A stretch of DNA of 64,000 nt from Hyperoodon ampullatus (lineage: Eukaryota; Chordata; Mammalia; Artiodactyla; Ziphiidae): NCBI GenBank assembly GCA_949752795.1, contig CATKHW010000283.1:806001-870000 (forward strand). Reading direction: 5' to 3'. The notes below the pieces were generated by a model. It did no database searches. It was not told the DNA's origin and saw only the letters and a list, made by a program, of their open reading frames with translations. Positions 12,176-25,769 of this stretch are shown here, piece after piece. How positions within the stretch are numbered: position 1 is the stretch's first letter; each line of letters starts with the position of its first letter. The position numbers and the translations under genes were made by a program.

Positions 12176-13051
12176 TCTTCATGACGGGAAATTAGACTGA
12201 CATGTGGCCGTCCAAATGCCTACAGCTACTCTCTCATTGGTTCTCCCTCTTCCCTTATATCCTCTGCACAATGTGCCAACTGTGCGAACCAGGAGGTTAT
12301 AGGGGCTGACTCTCCAAGTTGGGAGATTGATATTAAAGCAGTTGGAATGTCAAGCTGGAGCACATGGAGAGAAAAAAATTAGTAGAGTTTTAGAAACCTT
12401 TCACCATCAGAGGGTGTCCATTCTCTAGGTTTCCCATACATGTTATAACTGTAGTGATATTCCCTTCTACCTGGAGAGTTGGGAACCATGGAATCAGTGG
12501 CAGGCATTATTGATTTAAAGCGTCTGCATTTTCACACCCAATCTCACCAATCCTCTCAGTCCCAAGTGAACAGCCTTATGCCACATCCAGCTGTTGTTGT
12601 AGATAGGGTCATTCCAAGTTTCATCAGAACCCCTGAAGGTATTGTGTAAGAATTTCACTGTTTCTTTGTTTTGTTTTGAAATTCCTTTTTATAGTGGGTT
12701 TGAGCTTATTCTCACTGCCGTGTTTATGTCATTCTAGACACACTTGTTTCCCTTATGGAGACATATCAATACATAGGTTTTAAGATCCTTACTAGTCAGA
12801 TATATTTCTCTGTGGGGAATAGGGGTGTTGAGTCCCATTCACTGAGGAAGGAGTCGGGCTTGTCTCTTCTGTATTTGGATTATGGAACGGTACCTGTGTT
12901 AATATCAAACTCTGGTTTTGTGTGTCTCCCCACCTCTCCTTCCCCCTTAAGCAAGCATAAGAGTGTTTTCTAAATCTGAGACTCTGTTCTCTTTCCTAAT
13001 TCAGTTCATATGTAGCCAGGTTTACAGTCCCTTCATAAGTGATATCTTATA
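12176..13051. repeat. Array 1 unit 8, left fragment
   Basis: A diverged unit that stops at GATATCTTAT (13041-13050), which in unit 1 lies at about position 875. The next bases belong to the minisatellite. The rest of this unit, from about position 1274, reappears at 28026, so about 0.4 kb of it is missing. Confidence 0.88.
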
Positions 13052-15739
13052 TCAGAATGCACCATGGCCCTTGTCATAATAATGCTCCATGACCCCTGTC
13101 ATCACAATGCTCCATTCCCTGGTTATCACAATGCTCCATGTCCCTTGTCATAACAATTCTCCACGTACTTGTCATCACAATGCTACATGACACTTCTCAT
13201 CACAAAGTTACATGCTCGTTTCATCACAATTCTCCATGCACTTGTCATTGCAATGTTCCATGACCCCTGTCATAGCAAGCTCCAAGTGTTTGTCATCACA
13301 ATGCTTCACGACTTTATCATCAAAATTCTCAATGGCACTTTTCATCACAATGCTCCGTACCCTTGTCATCACAATGTTCCATTCCCTTGTCATCACACTG
13401 CTCCATGACCCCTGTCATCACAATGATCCCTGACACCTGTCATCACAATGCTTCATGCCCCTTGTCATTACAGTGCTCCATGATGCTCATCATCACAATT
13501 ACCCAAGGTCTTCTTATCACAATGCTCCACGGTTTTGCCATCACAATGCTCCATGCCCTGGTCATCTCAAAGCTCAATGTCCCTTGTCCTCACAATTCTC
13601 CACGTCCTTGTCATCACAATGCTCCATGGCACTTCTCATCACAATGTTATATGCTCTTGTCATAACAATACTCCATGCACTTGTCATCGCAATGCTCCAT
13701 GACCCCTGTCATAGGAAGCTCCATGCGCTTGTCATCACAATGTTTCACGACATGGACATTAAAATTATCAATGGCCCTTGTCATCTCAATGCTCCATGCG
13801 CTTATCATCACAATGCTCCTTTACCTTTGTCACAACAATCCTCCATGACACTTGGCATCACAATGCTCCGTGCTATTGTCATCACAATGGAACATGACAT
13901 ATGTCATCACAATGCTCCCTGACACCTGTCTTCACAATACTCCATGACCTTGTCATCACAATGCTCCATGCCCTTGTCATCACAATGTGCCATGCCCACT
14001 GTCATCAAAATAATCCATGAAACTTGTCAGACCAAAGCTCCATGCCACCTTTCATCACAATGCTCCATGAACCCTGTCATCACAATGCACCATGCCCATC
14101 ATCATAATGCTTCATGCTCTTGTCATCACAATGAAATCAAAATGTTCCATGACCTCTGTCATCACAATGCTCCAAACCCTTGTGATCACAATGTTCCATA
14201 ACACTTGTCATCACAATACCCCATGACGCTACTCATCACAATTATCCATGGACTTCTCATCACAATGCCCCATGACATTTGTCATCACAATGCGCAATAC
14301 ACATGTCATCACAATGCTCCCTGACTCTTGCCATCAGTATGCTCCCTGAACCCTTTCATGACAAGGCTCCATGCTTTTTTCATCACAATGATCCATGCCA
14401 TTTTCATCACAATGCTCCAAGACCCCTGTAATCACAATGCTCCATGCCCTTGTCATCACAAAGTTCCATGATGCATGTCATCAGAATGCTCCATGGCCTT
14501 CTCATCACAAGGCTCCATGCCCTTGTCATCACAATGCTCCAAGACCCCTGTAATCACAATGGTCCATGCCCCTTTTCATCAGAATGCTCCATGAGACTTG
14601 TCATCACAAGGCTCCATGGTCTTCTCATCACAATGCTCCAGGACATTGTCATCAATATGCCCCATTCCCTTATCATCACAATGCTCCATGACCCCTGTCA
14701 TCACAATACTCCATGAACATTTTCAGCCCAATGTTCCATGACCTTCTCATCACAATGATCCATGACCAATATCATCACAATTCTCCATGACCACAGTCAT
14801 CACAACGCTCAATATCACCTGACAACACAATGATCCGGGACTCTTGTCATCACAATGCTCCATTCCCTAGTCATCACAATGCTCCATGACCCCTGTCATC
14901 ACAATACTCCATGAACATTTTCAGCCCAATGCTCCATGACACTTGTCATCACAATGATGCATGCCCTTGTCATCACAATGCTCCATGACCCCTGTAATCA
15001 CAATGCTCCGTGACGCTTGTCATCACAGTGCTCCATGACACCTGTCATCACAATGCTCCATGCCTTTGTCAGCAAAATGCTACATGACCTTGTCATTACA
15101 ATGTTCTATGCACTTGTCATCACAATACTCCATTACCATTGCCATCACAATCCTCCATGAACCTTGGGATCACATTGCTCCATGCCCTTGTCATCACAAT
15201 GCTCCATGCTCCTTGAAATCAAAATGATCCATGACCTCTGTCATCACAATGCTCCAAACCCTTGTGATCACAATGTTCCATAACACTTGTCATCACAATG
15301 CTCCATGATGCCTGTCATCACAATACTCCATGCCCTTTTCATCACAATGCTCCATGACCTTTGTCATCACAATTCTCGATACACTTGTCATCACAATGCT
15401 CCCTGACACTTGTCGTCAGAATGCTCCTTGAACCCTGTCACAAAAAGGCTCCATGCCTTTTTCATCAAAATGCACCATGCCGTTTTCATCACAATGCTCC
15501 ATGCCATTGTCATCAAAATACTCCACAAGCTTGTCATCAGAATGCTCCATGTCCCTTGTCATCACAATTTTCCATGCACTTGTCAGCACAATGCTCCCTG
15601 ACCCTTGTCATCACAATGCTCCAAGCCATTGTCATCACAATGCTCCATTACCTTTGTCATCAGAATCCTCCATGACACTTGGCATCACAATGCTCCATGG
15701 CATTGTCATCACAATGGGCCATTACATATGTCATCACAA

Positions 15740-17560
15740 TGCTCCCTGACACCTGTCTTCACAATACTGAATGACCTGGTCATCACAATGCTCCATGCCC
15801 TTGTCATCACAATGCGCCATTTCAACTGTCATCGCAATAAGCCATGAAACTTATTAGACCAATGCTCTATGCCCTTGTCATCACAATGCCCCAAGCCCTT
15901 GTTATCACAATGCTCCATGACCCCTGTCATGACAATGCTCCGTGACTCCAGTCATCACAAGGCTTCATGACCTTTGTCATCACAGTGGTCCATGCCCTTG
16001 TCATCAACAGTCTCTGTGACCATTTTAACCACAATGCTTCATGAACTTTTCATCACAATGCTCTTTGACCCTTGTCATCACAATGCTCTATGCCTTTCTC
16101 AGCACAATGCTCCATGACCATTGTCATCACAATGCTCCATGCGCTTGTCAGCACAGTGCTCCATGACCCATGTCATCACAATGCACCATGCGCTTGCCGT
16201 CACAGTGCTCCACAATCTTGTCATCACAATGCTCCATAAACCTTGTCATCACAATGCTCCATGCACTTCAAATCAAAATGCTCTCTCACCACTGATATCA
16301 CAATGTTACATCACTATTCATCACAATACTCCCTCAACCCTGTCATCACAATGTTCCATGACTCCTGTCATCACAATGCTACATGCACTTATCATCACAA
16401 TGTTCGATGATCCCTGACATCACAATGTTCCATAACCCCTGTCATCAAAATGCTCCATGACCCTTTTCATCAAAATGCTCCATGACCCCTGACATCACAA
16501 TGTTACATAACGCCTCTCATCAAAATGTTCCATGACCCTTTTCATCAAATTGGTCCATGACAATGTCATCACAATGCTCCCTGCCCTTCTCATCACAATG
16601 CACCACGCCCTTGTCATCAAAATGCTCCATGACCTTTGTCATCACAAAGTTCCATGACCCTTGGCATCACAATGCTCCATGCCATTGTCATCACAATACT
16701 CCATGAAACCTCTCATCACATTGTTCCATGCAAGTGTCATCAAAAAGCTCCATGGTGCTTGTCATCACACTGCTCGATGCCCTTCTCATCACAATGCTCC
16801 ATGCCCTTGTCATTACAATCCTCCATGACCCATGGATCACTGTGTTCCGTGCCCTTGTCATCACAATGCTCCATGCCCACTCTCATCACAATAATCCATG
16901 AAACTTTTCAGACAAATGTTCCATGCCCTTGTCATCACAATGCTCCATTACCCCTGTCATAACAATGCTCCATGAACACTGCCATCACAACGTTCCACGG
17001 GCTTGTCATCACAAGGCTCCATGACCCTTGTCATCACAATGCTCCAAGACACCTGTAATCACAGTGCTACATGCCCTTGTCATCACAGAGCTCCATGATG
17101 CATGTCATCAGAATGCTCCATGCCCTTGCCATCACAATGCTCCATTACCCCTGTGATAACAATGCTCCATGATCCCTGCCATCACGATGTTCCATGGCCT
17201 TGTCATCACAAGGCTCCATGACCCTTCTCATCACAATGCTCCAAGACCCCTGTAATCACAATGCTCCATGTCCCTTTTTATCTCAATGATCCATGAACCC
17301 TGTCATCACAATGCACCATGCCCATCATCATAATGCTTCAGGCTATTGTCATCACAATGAAATCAAAATGCTCCATGACCTCTGTCATAACACTGCTCCA
17401 AACCCTTGTGATCACCATATTCCATAACACTTGTCATCACAATGCCCCATGACGCTCGTCATCACAATTATCTATGGTCTTCTCTTCACAATGCTCCATG
17501 ACCTTTGTCATCACAATGCTCAACACACTTGTCATCAAAATGCTCCCTGACACTTGTTCT
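15740..17560. repeat. Minisatellite super-block 1
   Basis: Ordered landmarks: CTTCACAATACT (about 15750), GCTCTCTCACCACTGATATC (about 16280), ATAATCCATGAAACTTTTCA (about 16891), ATGAAATCAAAATGCTCC (about 17357), then CTCAACACACTTGTC (about 17520). The same order returns in three later blocks. A shortened relative, lacking the middle landmarks, is at about 13930-14220. Confidence 0.8.
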
Positions 17561-18059
17561 CTGTATGCTCCTTGAACCCTGTCATGACAAGGCTCCATGC
17601 CTTTTTCATCACAATGATCCATGCCTTTTTCATCACAATGCTCCAAGACGCCTGTAATTACAATGCTCCATGCCCTTGTCATCACAAAGCTCAATGACGC
17701 ATGTCATCAGACTGCTCCTTGGCCTTCTCATCACAATGCTCCATGCCCTTGTCATCACAATTTTCCAAGACACTCTACTCAAAATGCTCCATGCCCCTTT
17801 TCATCAGTATGCTCCATGAGACTTGTCTCACAAGGCTCCATGGTTTTCTCATCACAATGCTCCAGCACCTTGTCATCACAATGCTTCACGACCTTGTCAT
17901 GAAAATTTTCAATGGCCCTTGTCATCATAATGCTCCAAGCCCTAGTCATCACAATGCTCCATTATATTTGTCATCACAATCCTCCATTACATTTGGCATC
18001 ACAATGCTCCATGCCATTGTCATCGCAATGGACCATGACATATGTCATCACAATGCTCC

Positions 18060-19730
18060 CTGACACCTGTCTTCACAATACTCCATGACCTTCTCATCAC
18101 AATGCCCCATGCCCTTGTCATCACAATGCCCCATGCCCACTGTCATCACAATAATCTATTAAACTTGTCAGACCAATGCTCCATGCCCCTGTCATCACAA
18201 TGCTCCATGCCCTTGTCATCACAATGCTCAATGACCCTTGTCATCACAATGCTCTGTGACTCCAGTCATCACAATGCTTCATAACATTTGTCATCACAGT
18301 GGTCCATGCCCACATCATCACAAGGCTCTGTGACCTTTGTAACCACAATACTCCATGAACGTTTCATCACAATGCTCCGTGACCCTTGTCATCACAATGC
18401 TCCATGCCTTTGTCAGAACAATGCTCCATGACCCTTGTCATCACAATGTGCCACGTAATTTTCATCACAACGGTCCACAACCTTGTCATCGTAATGCTCC
18501 ATAAACCTTGTAATCACAATGCTCCATGCACTTCTCATCAAAATGCTCTCTCAACAGAGATATCACAATGTTCCATCACTAGTCATCACAATACTCCCTC
18601 ACCCCTGTAATCACAATGTTGCATGACCCCTGTCATCACAATGCTACATCCCCTTATCATCACAATGTTCCATGACCCCTGACATCACAATGTTCCATAA
18701 CCCCTGTCATCAAAATGCTCCATGACCCTTTTCATCCCAAAGCTCCATGACCCCTGACATCACAATGTTCTATAACCCCTGTCATCAAAATGTTCCATTA
18801 CACTTTTCATCAAATTGCTGCATGACCCTGTCATCAAAATGCTCCCTGCCCTTCTCATCACAATGCACCACGCCGTTGACATCAAAAGGCTCCATGACTT
18901 TTGTCATCACAAAGCTCCTTAACCCTTGGAATCACAATGTTCCATGAACCGTCTCATCACATTGTTCCATGCCCTTGTCATCACAAAGCTCCATGACGCT
19001 TGTCAAAACAATGTTTGATGCCCTTCTCATCACAATGCTCCATGCCCTTGTCATTAAAATCCTCCATGACCCATGGATCACAGTGTTCCGTGACCTTGTC
19101 ATCACAATGCTCCATGCCCACTCTCATCACAATAATCCATGAAACTTTTCAGACCAATGCTCCATGCCCTTCTCATCACAATGCTCCATTACCCCTGTCA
19201 TAACAATGCTCCATGACCCCTGCCATCACAATGTTCCACACCATTGTCATCACAAGGCTCCATGACCCTTGTCATCACAATGCTCCAAGACCCCTGTAAT
19301 CACAATGCTCCATGCCCTTGTCATCACAAAGCTCAATGACACATGTCATCAGAATGCTCCATGGCCTTCTCATCACAATGCTCCTTGCCCTTGTCATCAC
19401 AATGCTCCAAGACCCCTGTAATCACAATGCTCCATGCCCCTTTTCATCTCAATGCTCCATGAACGCTGTCATCACAATGCACCATGCCCATCACCATAAT
19501 GCTTCAGGCTATTGTCATTACAATGAAATCAAAATGCTCCATGACCTCTGTCATCACAATGCTCCAAACCCTTGTGATCACAATGTTCCATAAAACTTAT
19601 CATCACAGCACCCCATGACGCTCATCATCAAAATTATCCATGGTCTTCTCATCACAATGCTCCATGAACTTTGTCATCACAATGCTCATTACACTTGTCA
19701 TCACAATGCTCCGTGACACTTGTCGTCAGT
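18060..19730. repeat. Minisatellite super-block 2
   Basis: Same landmark order as super-block 1, at about 18072, 18546, 19133, 19525 and 19690. It is slightly shorter, by loss of basic units. Confidence 0.8.
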
Positions 19731-21234
19731 ATGCTCCTAGAACCCTGTCATGACAAGGCTCCATGCCTTTTTCATAACAATGATCCATGCCATTTTCATC
19801 ACAATACTCCATGCCCTTGTCAGCACAAAGCTCCATGACGCATGTCATCAGAATGCTCCATGGCCTTCTCATCACAATACTCCATGCCCTTGTCATCACA
19901 ATGCTCCAAGACCCCTGTAATCACAATGCTCCATGCCCCTTTTCATCAGAATGTTCCATGAGAATTGTCATCACAAGGCTCCATGGACTTCCCATCACAA
20001 TGCTCCAGGACCTTGTCATCACAGTGCTCAATTCCCTTCTCATTACAATGCTCCATGACCCGTGTCATCACAATACTCCATGAACATTTTCAGCCCAATG
20101 CTTCATGACCTTCTCATCACAATGCTCCATGACCCATATCATCACAATCCTCCATGACCACTGTCATCACAACACTCCATGACCCCTGACAACACAATGT
20201 TCTGGGACTCTTGTCATCACAATGCTCCATTCCCTTGTCATCACAATGCTCCATGAACATTTTCAGCCCAATGCTCCATGACACTTGTCATCACAATGAT
20301 CCATGCCCTTGTCATCCCAATGCTCCATGACCCCTGTAATCACAATGCTCCGTGACGCTTATCATCACAGTGCTCCATGACCCTTATCATCACAATTCTC
20401 CATGCCTGTGTCATCAAAATCCTACATGACCTTGTCATCACAATGCTCCATGAGCTTGTCATCACAATACTCCATTACCATTTTCATCACAATCCTCCAT
20501 GAACCTTGGGATCACATTGCTCCATGCCCTTGTCATCACAATGCTCCATGCTCCTTGAAATCAAAATGGTCCATGACCTCTGTCATCACAATGCTCCAAC
20601 CCCTTGTGATCACAATGTTCCATAACACTTGAAATCACAACACTCCATGATGACTGTCATGACAATACTCCATGCACTTGTCGTCACAATGCTCCATGAC
20701 CTTTGTCATCACAATTCTCAATACACTTGTCATCACAATGCTCCCTGACACTTGTCGTCAGAATACTCCTTGAACACTGTCATGAAAAGGCTCCATGCCT
20801 TTTTCATAAGAATGCTCCATGCCCTTTTCATCACAACGCTCCATGTCATTGTCATCACAATACTCCACAAGCTTGTCATCAGAATGCTCCCTGATCATTG
20901 TCTTCAGAATGCTCCATGAACCCTGTCATCACAATGCTCCATACCCCTTGTCATTACAGTGTTCCATGACGCTCGTCATCACAATTATCCATGGACTTCT
21001 CATCACAATGCTCCATGACCTTTGTAATCACAATTCTCAATACACATGTCATCACAATGCTCCCTGATACTTGTCATCAGTTTGCTCATTGAAACCTGTC
21101 GTGACAAGTCTCCATGCCTTTTTCATCACAATGATCCATGCCCTTTTCATCACAGTGCTCCATGCCATTGTCATCACAATACTCCACAAGCTTGTCATCA
21201 GAAAGCTCCGTGACACTTTTCATCTCAATGATCC

Positions 21235-22130
21235 ATGACCCCTGTCATCACAATGCTCCATGACACCTGTCATCACAATGCTCCATGCCCCTTGTCATTA
21301 CAGTGCTCCATGATGTTCGTCATCACAATTATCCATGGTCTTCTCATCACAGTGCTCCACGGTCTTGCCATCACAATGCTCCATGCCCTGGTCATCACAA
21401 TGCTCCATGTCCCGAGTCATCACAATGCTCCATGACCCTGTCATCACAATGCTCCATACCGCTTGTCATTACAGTGCTCCATAACACTCGTAATCACAAT
21501 TGTCCATGATCTTCTCATCACAATGCTCCACGCCCTTGTCATCAAAATGCTCCATGACCCTTGTCATCACAATGCTCCATGACCACTGTCATAACAATGC
21601 TCCATGACCCCTGTCATCACAAGGCTCCATACCACTTGTCATTACAGTGCTCCATGACGCTCCTCATCACAATTATCCATGGTCTTCTCATCACAATGCT
21701 CCACGATCTTGCCATCACAGTGCTCCATGCCTTGGGCATCACAATGCTCCATGTCCCCGGTCATCACAATGCTCCATGACCACTGTCATCACAATGCTCT
21801 ATACCCCTTGTAATTACAGTGCTCCATGACACTCGTCATCACAATTATCCATGATCTTCTCATCACAGTGCTCCACGATCTTGACATAACAAGGCTCCAT
21901 GCCCTGGTCATCACAATGCTCCATGTCCCCAGTCATCACAATGCTCCATGACCCCTGTCATCACAATGCTCCATACCCCTTGTCATTACAGTGCTCCATG
22001 ACGCTCGTCATCACAATTATCCATGGTCTTCTCATCACAGTGCTCCACGGTCTTGCCATCACAATGCTCCATGCCCTGGTCATCACAATGCTCCATGTCC
22101 CCTGTCATCACAATTCTCCACGTTCTTGGC
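21235..22130. repeat. 172-bp higher-order 7-mer, first block (about five copies)
   Basis: The variant AATTATCCATGG(T/A)CTTCTC recurs with AATT at 21327, 21498, 21671, 21843 and 22015, spacings 171, 173, 172 and 172 bp, that is seven basic units. Between them the order TGCTCCACGGTCTTGCC, CATGCCCTGGTCAT, ATGTCC, TACC(C/G)CTTGTCATTACAG is kept. Neighbouring copies are much more alike than neighbouring 24/25-mers, which shows a recent second-level amplification. Confidence 0.9.
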
Positions 22131-22459
22131 ATCACTATGCTCCATGATACTTCTCCTCACAGTGTTACATGTTTTGTCATCACAATTCTCTATGCACTTG
22201 TCATCGCAATGCTCCATGACCCCTGTCATAGCAAGCTCCATGTGATTGTCATCACAATGCTTCATGAACATGTCATCAAAATTCTCAATGGCCCTTGTTA
22301 TCACAATGCTCCATGACCCTTGTCATCACAATGCTCCAAGCCCTTGTCATCAAAATGCTCCATTACCTTTGTCATCACAATCCTCCATGACACTTGGCAT
22401 CACAATGCTACATTCCATTGTCATTGCAATAGACCATGACATATGTCATCACAATGCTC

Positions 22460-24200
22460 CCTGACACCCTTCTTCACAATACTCCATGACCTTCTCATCA
22501 CAATGCTCCATGCCCTTGTCATCACAATGCGCCATGCCCACTGTCATCACAATAATCCCTGAAAATTGTCAAACCAATGCAACATGCCCCTGTCATCACA
22601 ATGCTCCATGCCCTTTCATCACAATGCTCTATGACCCCTGTCATCACAATGCTCCGTGACTCCAGTCATCACAATGCTTCATGACCTTTGTCATCACAAT
22701 GGTCCATGCCCTCGTCATCACAAGGCTCTGTAACCTTTGTGACCACAACACTCCATGAAGATTTCATCACAATGCTCGGTGACCCTTGTCATCACAATGC
22801 TCCATGCCTTTGTCAGCACATTACTCCATGACACATGGCATCAAATGTGCCATGCGCTTGTCATCACAATGCTCCACATCTTTGTCATCACAATGCTCCA
22901 TAAACCTTGTCATCACAATGCTCCATGCGTTTGTCAGCACAATGTTCCATGACCCATGTCATCACAATGTGCCCTGCGTTTCTCATCACAATGCTCCACA
23001 GCCTTGTCATCACAATGCTCCATGCACCTCTCATCAAAATGCTCTCTCACCACTGATATCACAATGTTCCATAACTAGTCAACACAATACTCCCTCCACC
23101 CTGTCATCCCAATGTTCCATGACCCTTGTCACAACAATGCTACATGCTCTTATCATCACAATGCTCCATGACCCCTGACATCACAATGCTCCATGACCCT
23201 TTACATCACAATGCTCCATGACCCCTAACATCACAATGTTCCATAAACACTGTCATCAAAATGTTCCATGACCCTTTTCATCCAATTGCTCCATGACCCT
23301 GTCATCACAATGCTCCTTGCCCTTCTCATCACAATGCACCACGCCCTTGTCATCAAAATGCTCCATGGCCTATGTCATCACAAAGCTGCATGACCCTTGG
23401 AATCACAATGCTCCATGCCATTGTCATCACAAAGCTCCATGAAACCTCTCATCACATTGCTCCATGCTGTTGTCATCACAAAGCTCCATGACGCTTGTCA
23501 TCACAATGCTCCATGCCCTTGTCATTGCAATCCTCCATGACACATGTATCACTGTGTTCCGTGCCCTTGTCATCACAATGCTCCATGCTCACTCTCATCA
23601 CAATAATCCATGAAACTTTTCAGACCAATGCTCCATGCCCTTGTCATCACAATGCTCCCTTACACCTGTCATAACAATGCTGCATGACCCCTGCCATCAC
23701 AATGTTCTACGGCCTTGTCATCACAAGACTCCATGGCCCTTGTCATCACAATGCTCCAAGACCCCTGTAATCACAATGTTCCATGCCCATGTCATCACAA
23801 AGCTCCCTGACGCATGTCATCAGAATGCTCCATGGCCTTCTCATCACAATACTCCATGCCATTGTCATCACAATGCTCCAAGACCCTTGTTATTACAATG
23901 ATCCATGACTCTTTTCATCTCAATGCTCCATGAACCCTGTCATCACAATGCACCATGCCCATCATCATAATGCTTCATGCTATTGTCATCACAATCAAAT
24001 CAAAATTCTCCATGACCTCTCTCATCACAATGCTCCAAACCCTTGTGATCACAATGTTCCATAACACTTGTCATCACAACGCCCCATGACGCTGGTCATC
24101 ACAATTATCCATGGACTTCTCATCACAATGCTCCATGACCTTTGTCATCACAATTCTCAATACACTTGTCATCACAATGCTCCCTGACACTTGTCATCAG
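22460..24200. repeat. Minisatellite super-block 3
   Basis: Landmarks at about 22470, 23040, 23605, 23995 and 24166. The region 22083-22464 just before and at its start is nearly identical to 25394-25775 (offset 3311 bp), so blocks 3 and 4 are the most recent duplicate pair. Confidence 0.82.
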
Positions 24201-24354
24201 TATGCTCATTGAACCCTGTCATGACAAGTCTCCATGCCTTTTTCATCACAATGATCCATGCCCTTTTCATCACAATGCTTCATGCCATTGTCATCACAAT
24301 ACTCCACAAGCTTGTCATCAGAATGCTCCGTGACCTTTGTCATCTCAATGATAC

Positions 24355-24920
24355 ATGACCCCTGTCATCACAATGCTCCATGACACCTGTCATCACAATG
24401 CTCCATGCCCCTTGTCATTACAGTGCTCCATGATGTTCGTCATCACAATTATCCATGGTTTTCTCATCACAGTGCTCCACGGTCTTGCCATCACAATGCT
24501 CCATGCCCTGGTCATCACAATGCTCCATGTCCCCAGTCATCACAATGCTCCATGACCCCTGTCATCACAATGCTCCATACTGCTTGTCATTACAGTGCTC
24601 CATGACACTCGTAATCAGAATTGTCCATGGTCTTCTCATCACAATGCTCCACGGTCTTGCCATCACAGTGCTCCATGCCTTGGGCATCACAATGCTCCAT
24701 GTCCCCGGTCATCACAATGCTCCATGACCACTGTCATCACAATGCTCTATACCCCTTGTCATTACAGTGCTCCATGACCCTCGTCATTACAATTATCCAT
24801 GGTCTTCTCATCACAGTGCTCCACGATCTTGCCATCGCAATGCTCCATGCCCTGGTCATCACAATGCTCCATGTCCCCTGTCATCACAATTCTCCACGAT
24901 CTTGGCATCACTATGCTCCA
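24355..24920. repeat. 172-bp higher-order 7-mer, second block (about three copies)
   Basis: The same 7-mer has its AATT landmark at 24447, 24619 and 24791 (spacing 172 bp). The block matches the first block at an offset of 3120 bp. A further single copy is at 25326. Confidence 0.88.
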
Positions 24921-25769
24921 TGACACTTCTCATCACAGTGTTACATGCTTTGTCATCACAATTCTCTATGCACTTGTCATCACAATGCTCCATGACCCCG
25001 TCATAGCAAGCTCCATGTGCTTGTCATCACAATACTCCATGCCCTTGTCGTCACACTTCTCCATGACCTTTGTCATCACAATGCTCCCTGACACTTGTCG
25101 TCAGAATGCTCCCTGAAAACTGTCATGAAAAGGCTCCATGTCTTTTTCATCACAATGCCCCATGCCATTTTCATCAAAATGCTCCATGTCATTGTCATCA
25201 AAATACTCCACAAGCTTGTCATCAGAATGCTCCATGAACCTTGTCATCACAATGCTCCATGACCCCTGTCATCACAATGCTCCATACCCCTTGTCATTAC
25301 AGTGCTCCATGACGCTCATCATCACAATTATCCATGGTCTTCTCATCACAATGCTCCACGGTCTTGCCATCACAATACTCCATGCCCTGGTCATCACAAT
25401 GCTCCATGTCCCCTGTCATAACAATTCTCCACGTTCTTGGCATCACTGTGCTCCATGATGCTTTTCATCACAGTGTTACATGCTTTGTCATCACAATTCT
25501 CTATGCACTTTTCATCGCACTGCTCCATGATCCCTGTCACAGCAAGCTCCATGTGATTGTCATCACAATGCTTCATGAACATGTCATCAAAATTCTCAAT
25601 GGCCCTTGTTATCACAATGCTCCATGACCCTTGTCATCACAATGCCCCAAGCGCTTGTCATCAAAATGCTCCATTACCTTTGTCATCACAATCCTCCATG
25701 ACACTTGGCATCACAATGCTCCATTCCATTGTCATCGCAATGGACCACGACATATGTCATCACAATGCT

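Larger units (their letters stand above)
1..13051. repeat. Macrosatellite array 1, left part (1.74-kb units)
   Basis: Head-to-tail units begin near 1, 1740, 3480, 5218, 6959, 8697, 10435 and 12176 with the recurring phrase TCTTCCTGCCGGGAA, giving a period of 1738-1741 bp. Each unit has about 480 bp of unrecognised sequence, then an antisense L1 3' end, a 74-bp palindrome, and about 290 bp of further unrecognised sequence. Copies up to about 11030 differ by scattered substitutions and one-base indels; after that point divergence rises sharply. The array is already in mid-repeat at base 1, so it extends left of the window. The gradient from homogenised to decayed copies is what is known from satellite array edges. 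No gene is supported in it; the open frames on both strands are 60-140 codons and change between units. Confidence 0.95.
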
